Below, piece by piece: positions 59,651 through 64,000 of a stretch of DNA of 64,000 bases. The DNA comes from Icerya purchasi (Eukaryota; Arthropoda; Insecta; Hemiptera; Monophlebidae), in assembly GCA_039619475.1 (NCBI GenBank), contig CM077115.1:41044944-41108943 (forward strand), written 5' to 3'. Within the stretch, counting starts at the first letter, position 1. Every line of letters begins with the position of its first letter. A program made the translations under genes and the position numbers. Below the pieces are notes generated by a model that saw only the letters and a list, made by a program, of their open reading frames with translations, was not told the origin of the DNA and made no database searches.

Positions 59651-60108
59651 AAGCATCTAAAATGTAACAGATGAGAAGTCGTTTTATTCGGAAAGTATCA
59701 TTAACATTTTTGGAGTACCTGTATATAGTGATATAAAGCACTACTGAATTTTCGAATGTTATTAAAAATGTAATATTATAATTAAGATAGAAACGGTATT
59801 TTTACAAATTTAGGGTTAAGTGTATTTTAAACTAATTATAAGTGTATAGCTATTATGATTAAAAAGAAATATTTGAAGAAAAAAAGCTATTTTATACGTA
59901 GACTATCTTAAGAAATATACGAAGCATATGAAAAGAAATTGTTTATTTCGCATTACAAAAAATTTAAATAAAACCCTACAAATTTACGGATATTTCGGAA
60001 CGAACAGAATACGCTGCTGTCTGATCGAATCTAATTAAAACCCCACAAATTTAATGAGACATTCCGAATAAAACGGCTCCTCATCTGTTACATTTAAGAC
60101 GATTATGA
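59651..60108. repeat. Imperfect inverted repeat, ~60-bp arms
   Basis: Left arm 59651-59710 (AAATGTAACAGATGAGAAGT, CGTTTTATTCGGAAAGTATC) and right arm 60045-60108 are diverged reverse complements, with a spacer of about 335 bases. The spacer's TAAAACCCTACAAATTTA at about 59969 and the right arm's AAAACCCCACAAATTTA at 60037 form an additional direct repeat. The class is unknown. Confidence 0.65.
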
Positions 60109-61671
60109 ATCAGACCGCTACAGATATGTTGCCTACATTATAGTTCTGACTCGTAACTAGTACCGGTCGATGGTCGCCAATTAATCACGTACCCCGTCAG
60201 ATGAGATAGTTAATTATGCGATAAATAATTTACCAGATGAATTTCTGGAAAAATAATTCAAAGATTAAAGCTAGAGAAATTCTCGGAAAAAGTAAAAAGT
60301 TTTTATTTAAATTTATTTAACTTTATTTATTTATTTTTTTCTATTTCATTTCTGTCCATTAACGTAATAGAGCCGAGAGTACAGACAGCACTCTGCCGGG
60401 ATCACACTCGACAATATGGGCACCATATCCCACCACACACCTGCTCTACATACATACACAAAATCTATTGCGCGATTAAATTATATTATTATTTTTTAAG
60501 TAATTAATTTTTTCTTATACCAGAGTGATAAAAAAATTTCAAACCCGTATCATTTACAATCAACGACTCAATTACATTGCACACTTATGCGAAGTACATT
60601 AAATGGAACATTGAGTATATCTGGCTTGTTCCGTTCCAACTGCAGAAGTATCACACGCCGGCTGCTGCGGCTGCATCCGATCATGTCGATTCCGGTAATT
60701 TGCTCTAGAAATGTTAGACCGGCACTCGGTGTTATCGTTTCCATTCCCTGTTCTTTTACAGTTGATCTTTATGGAAGTCTATTTCTTTTTCCCTTTTCGT
60801 TTTGTTCAATTTCTTTTTTTTTTTTTTGTTTATTATACTATTATTATTTTTATGAATTACACCGTGATAAACTAGAGGAACGAAGACTAGAGATTTCGAT
60901 TAAAGTTGTACTAACTTACATTTAACGATCGACCGCGATCTAGCCAAAGAAAATTAGTCACTCTCCCCTATTTAATTTCTATCTGGCCCGGACGACAAGA
61001 GACATGATAAGTGAGAAAGAGGTGGTTTAATAGAGGTAGAATGACTGGAGAAAAAGCGGCAATTACGGTCTGTAATGAATAGATAAGGAAAGGAAAAGCA
61101 ATGTTTTCAAGGAGTATCGGAAGTGAAAGAGCGCCATTCAGTGCCGCTGAACCTAGTCTATCCCTGCGAAGGGCCAGAAATCCTGGCAAACGGATAAACG
61201 TTCAACGTGTGAGATTTGTTATTTAATTACTTCGCAATAAGAGAGCATGACAACTGTAATATTAAAAAAAAATTAGGTAAGCGAAAAATCGAAAGACGTC
61301 GTAATTAATAGGGGAAAGGGGAAAAAAAAGACGTTTTTTGTCCGCCTAGCACCATTGGCCAGTTTTACCAATCTTTAGACTTTTAAATAATTATCTGATT
61401 GATCTTGATAAAATTGTAAAGTTCTCCACTAAGTACTGACATTGAAGGTTCATTAATAGTTATAATCGTCGAAATTCCAATTATTCAAGCGGAAATGTAC
61501 GAAACGATTTCTTCCTTAGCGCATTTGGTACATGGCCACATATAGTGTTTAATAGCTCTCTTCTCATTTCATTTTTCGGATATCCGAACTCTTTATAGTC
61601 AATCTAAATAAATGGCTAGCCGTACTAGAGTAGTCAATACTCATTCACGTTAATTTTGCAATGTATTGGTG
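60109..61671. other. Intergenic DNA, no assignable gene
   Basis: A GC-richer plus ORF at 60587-60925 and a minus ORF at 60968-61189 are not recognisable. The purine-rich strand texture of the latter resembles degraded LINE-F copies but could not be aligned. Confidence 0.4.
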
Positions 61672-61757
61672 CTGTTGGACTTAGTACACTATGAACCTTA
61701 ATTTCGCAGTCCCTGATGCCCTGCGAAGGGTATGGAGCTTACTTTACTTTACTTAGC
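61672..61757 (+). repeat. Dispersed LINE-like 3' tail, copy 2
   Basis: TGAACCTTAATTTCGCAGTC and CCTGCGAAGGGTATGGAGCT, ending TTACTTTACTTTACTT. Same order as 23750-23840. Confidence 0.6.
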
Positions 61758-61929
61758 CTCTTTCTAATCTTCAGTTTGCATAAAACCATGATTTAGTGGA
61801 TGTTTTCTCCTAAATTTATGCGTATACTTTACCTTCAGCTTCGATATTTTTTGAGTAATCCTTATCCTACTGAATTCAAATCTATTCATCAATATACGGT
61901 ATTGCCTTCCTGCAATTAACCGTATTATG

Positions 61930-62170
61930 AGTTATTAGATCCTTGTTAATATCTCGTTTCCAAATATTCCACAGTGGCCTGGAGCCCACTTAAACTTCAC
62001 TCTGGTCGGGAATCTGTCAATTTCAATACTAATCCTTATTATTTGGCTCTCAAAGTTGCCCGTTACATTTATTTTTGCCGTGCTTAATCGCAACAAGGTA
62101 TGAGCATTCCTTTCCACTTGTCGTTCTTAACGTATTGCAAGGCTTTAAATTTAGCATACATCTGTACGGT
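61930..62170 (-). mobile_element. LINE RNase H domain fragment
   Basis: The minus strand encodes KFKALQYVKNDKWKGMLI (62155-62100) and, in another frame, FPTRVKFKWAPGHCGIFGNE (62020-61950). W.PGHCGI.GNE is the conserved end of the RNase H domain of I-group LINEs. Frames are broken. Confidence 0.7.
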
Positions 62171-63029
62171 ATACGGATGACGTACAAGATACGCGATATG
62201 TTATAGACACCCGCTTATCAGAATAATAAAATACTGACCTACATATATTTACTCTGATATCTGTCAAAGCTTCCGGATAAATAATTTCATAGTGCAAAAA
62301 AAATCTCGTAGTCTTGGACATCCAAATGCGATGAAACGTTGTAACGTCAAGTATCGGCACTCTTCACATTCAGACGCTGATATTTTTGCGGTTTCAAATA
62401 TGCAAAATGCGTGACAAGTAAAGGGGCGGCTTTTGTAATTCGACTATTTTAACGGAAGCGGTTATTGAATATCATTTAAGAGACTGATTATAATAATAAT
62501 CGACGCCAGTATCCGAGTAAAGTCGTCCGTAGCCTAAATTTAAACAGGTAACCGGTGGGAAGTGTATAAAAATAAAAGAAAGAAGAAACTTGCGAAGAGC
62601 TAAAAGGAGAATTCTTATTAACGTCATCGGCCGAGATTCAACAATGCCGCTAATTACTTATCATGTTTTTGTACCGTAAAAATATCGAGCGATAAAAAAA
62701 GAACGTCAAGAAATGATAGCTCTTAGCGCGACTACAGTGCCATTTTAAATGAAAACGTATTTTCAGCCGTTTAGAAAAAGTATGTAGTTTGATTAATTCG
62801 CTGCTTAACTCGAAGAATACACGTTAATCACAGTTGTGGCGGAGATTTATCTTTTATTTGCACACAATATACCGTAATAAACATCGAGCATGTGTAGCGC
62901 GAACCAATCCAAATTCTTATCTTCGTGCACCGCTGCCTACTTCAGAGAGCAAGGACAATTTTATAGGGGAATTGGTTGAGGCGAAAGTATAATGTAGCAG
63001 TGTCGATAATCACTCTGTTTATCGTTACG
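62171..63029. other. Upstream region of the second UGT exon
   Basis: Moderately CpG-bearing, no repeat recognised. From about 63005 it is homologous to the flank of the pseudo-exon at 58085. Regulatory sites cannot be named. Confidence 0.4.
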
Positions 63030-63037
63030 TATAAATA
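63030..63037 (+). promoter_or_regulatory. TATA box of the second UGT exon
   Basis: TATAAATA lies 133 bases upstream of the chosen ATG. A start of transcription about 30 bases downstream would fall near 63060, which excludes the earlier in-frame ATG at 63058 and supports the one at 63163. The paralogous position upstream of the pseudo-exon is altered. Confidence 0.5.
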
Positions 63038-63162
63038 ACGCAAATGAAATAGTTGGCATGCTGCATGCGTTGCTCCCGAATCGGTTCGCTGTCCGTATCG
63101 TTATTGTGCACGCAAACGGATCTGTTCTCCGATTGTTTGTAACCGTAAATGACACGCCCGTG

Positions 63163-63984
63163 ATGCAGTTCTCCCTGTTCTTTCTAGCGTTCTGTTTGAC
63201 GTTGGCCGCCTGTTCGGATGCGGCCCGGATTTTAGGAATGTTCCCTTTTCACGGTTTGAGTCATTTCCTGTTCTTCAAACGATTGCTGGTCGAACTGGCC
63301 AAACGCGGACACGAGGTAGTTGTCGTCGGTCACTATCCACTGACAACGGACGAGGCACCATCGAACTACCGCGATATCGACCTCAGTGGATCATTATCAA
63401 ATTATACAAGTAACATACCGTTTTTCCAGCCGAAATTCGGCAACGTCTACGAAAATATGCGCGATTTGTATCAGTTCGTAAGAGAAGACGAGCTATTGTT
63501 GAGCAGCGATCAAATTCAGAGATTTCTTCGATCGCACGAGAAATTTGACCTGATGTTAACGGAGTACTTTGCGTCCAGAATCTACTTCGCGTTCGCCTAT
63601 AAATTCGGAGTACCGACGATAGCCTTGAGTTCGAGTCGGCTGCTGCCGTGGGCGTCGTACGACATGGCGGACCCGCTGAATCCTTCTTACATTCCGAACG
63701 TGCTAGGTTTGTGGGCGGACCGTATGAGCTTCTGGGAACGACTAGGAAACGCGTTACAAACAGCGGCTATGACGGTGGCGTTTGAAACGGTTTTCGAATG
63801 GAAATTCGCCTCCATCGTACGAAAGCATTTCGGCGTCGAAACACCGAGTCCGCGCTGGTTGGCTCGAAATATCAGTTTAATGTTATCGCCAGCATACTCC
63901 GGGGCGATCCTGGTTAGACCGACGGCAGCCGCAGTGATCGAGGTCGGTGGAATGCATATAGCGGAAGCGAAGTCGTTGCCGAAG
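63163..63984 (+). CDS. UDP-glycosyltransferase, first coding exon (N-terminal half)
   Basis: A 274-codon first exon of an insect UGT, the acceptor-binding domain that faces the ER lumen. I chose the ATG at 63163 because it gives a clean signal peptide (MQFSLFFLAFCLTLAACS, cleavage near residue 18-21) directly before ARILGMFPFHGLSHFLFF. An earlier in-frame ATG at 63058 adds 35 unlikely residues. His34 in LSH is at the catalytic His position; FDLMLTEYF carries the acidic partner. ELAKRGHEVVVVG, NYRDIDL, PWASYDMADPLNPSYIPN and SPAYSGAILVRP follow in the order of the 26835 exon. It ends AKSLPK at AAG|GTAAAA, phase 0, homologous to the other exon's donor. The window ends 16 bases later, so any constant exons lie beyond it. 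Confidence 0.92.
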
Positions 63985-64000
63985 GTAAAATAATTTCGGA

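Noticed and set aside
63058..63162. Upstream in-frame ATG of the second UGT exon
   Set aside because: It would place 35 non-signal residues before the signal peptide, and lies at or before the transcription start expected from the TATA box at 63030.
1..64000. CRISPR array, rRNA, prokaryotic operons or an intact provirus
   Set aside because: No regularly spaced direct repeats with unique spacers, no rRNA-like segment, no paired LTRs and no Shine-Dalgarno-linked genes were seen.

Overview
This 64 kb window looks like nuclear DNA of an arthropod, most probably an insect (Hemiptera is plausible, but the sequence does not settle it). It is strongly AT-rich, with many A/T homopolymers and TA microsatellites, spliced-gene signatures, and a dense layer of decayed non-LTR retrotransposons (LINEs), one mariner, one Helitron fragment and a SINE family. 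There are no bacterial operons, CRISPR arrays or rRNA genes. Coding potential that does not look like transposon is limited to four places. At 583-712 (-) lies the first coding exon of an unidentified gene. At 26835-27659 (+) and 63163-63984 (+) are two intact first exons of UDP-glycosyltransferases (UGTs). At 58085-58550 (+) is a wrecked copy of the second UGT exon.

Layout. 1-1080: GC-richer start of a minus-strand gene. 2261-2430: a 108-bp perfect palindrome. 2590-7370: two LINE remnants arranged tail to tail. 11930-13960: a CR1/L2-like LINE on the minus strand, carrying a second truncated LINE flanked by a 13-bp target-site duplication. 15.7-20.5 kb: microsatellites and five LINE fragments. 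23.7-25 kb: dispersed repeats and one SINE copy. 25.6-26.3 kb: jockey-type fragment. 26.8 kb: first UGT exon. 28-38 kb: LINE graveyard, including a family inserted into itself. 38747-39551: foldback element with ~310-bp arms. 44.3-45.2 kb: mariner pseudogene. 47.3-49.5 kb: two-type satellite broken by a Helitron Rep fragment. 49.5-55.4 kb: quiet AT-rich DNA. 55.5-57.2 kb: endonuclease fragment, hairpin and tandem repeats. 58.1-64 kb: UGT pseudo-exon, SINE, inverted repeat and the last UGT exon.

The UGT exons are the biologically coherent part. Both intact exons encode the whole N-terminal acceptor-binding half (275 and 274 codons), start with a signal peptide, and end in the same phase-0 GT donor at the homologous residue. 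I found no C-terminal (UDP-sugar-binding) exon after any of the three copies, although they lie 31 kb and 5 kb apart on the same strand. That is the arrangement expected if several alternative first exons share one downstream set of constant exons, as in the vertebrate UGT1A locus. It remains an inference, because short exons without an ATG could have escaped reading by eye.

A recurring LINE family with an RNase H domain, a C-terminal zinc-knuckle-like motif and a 3' end of the type GTTGACGAACCC-(A)n is present in at least seven copies on both strands ('LINE-F' below). Nearly all other structure is repeat-derived.
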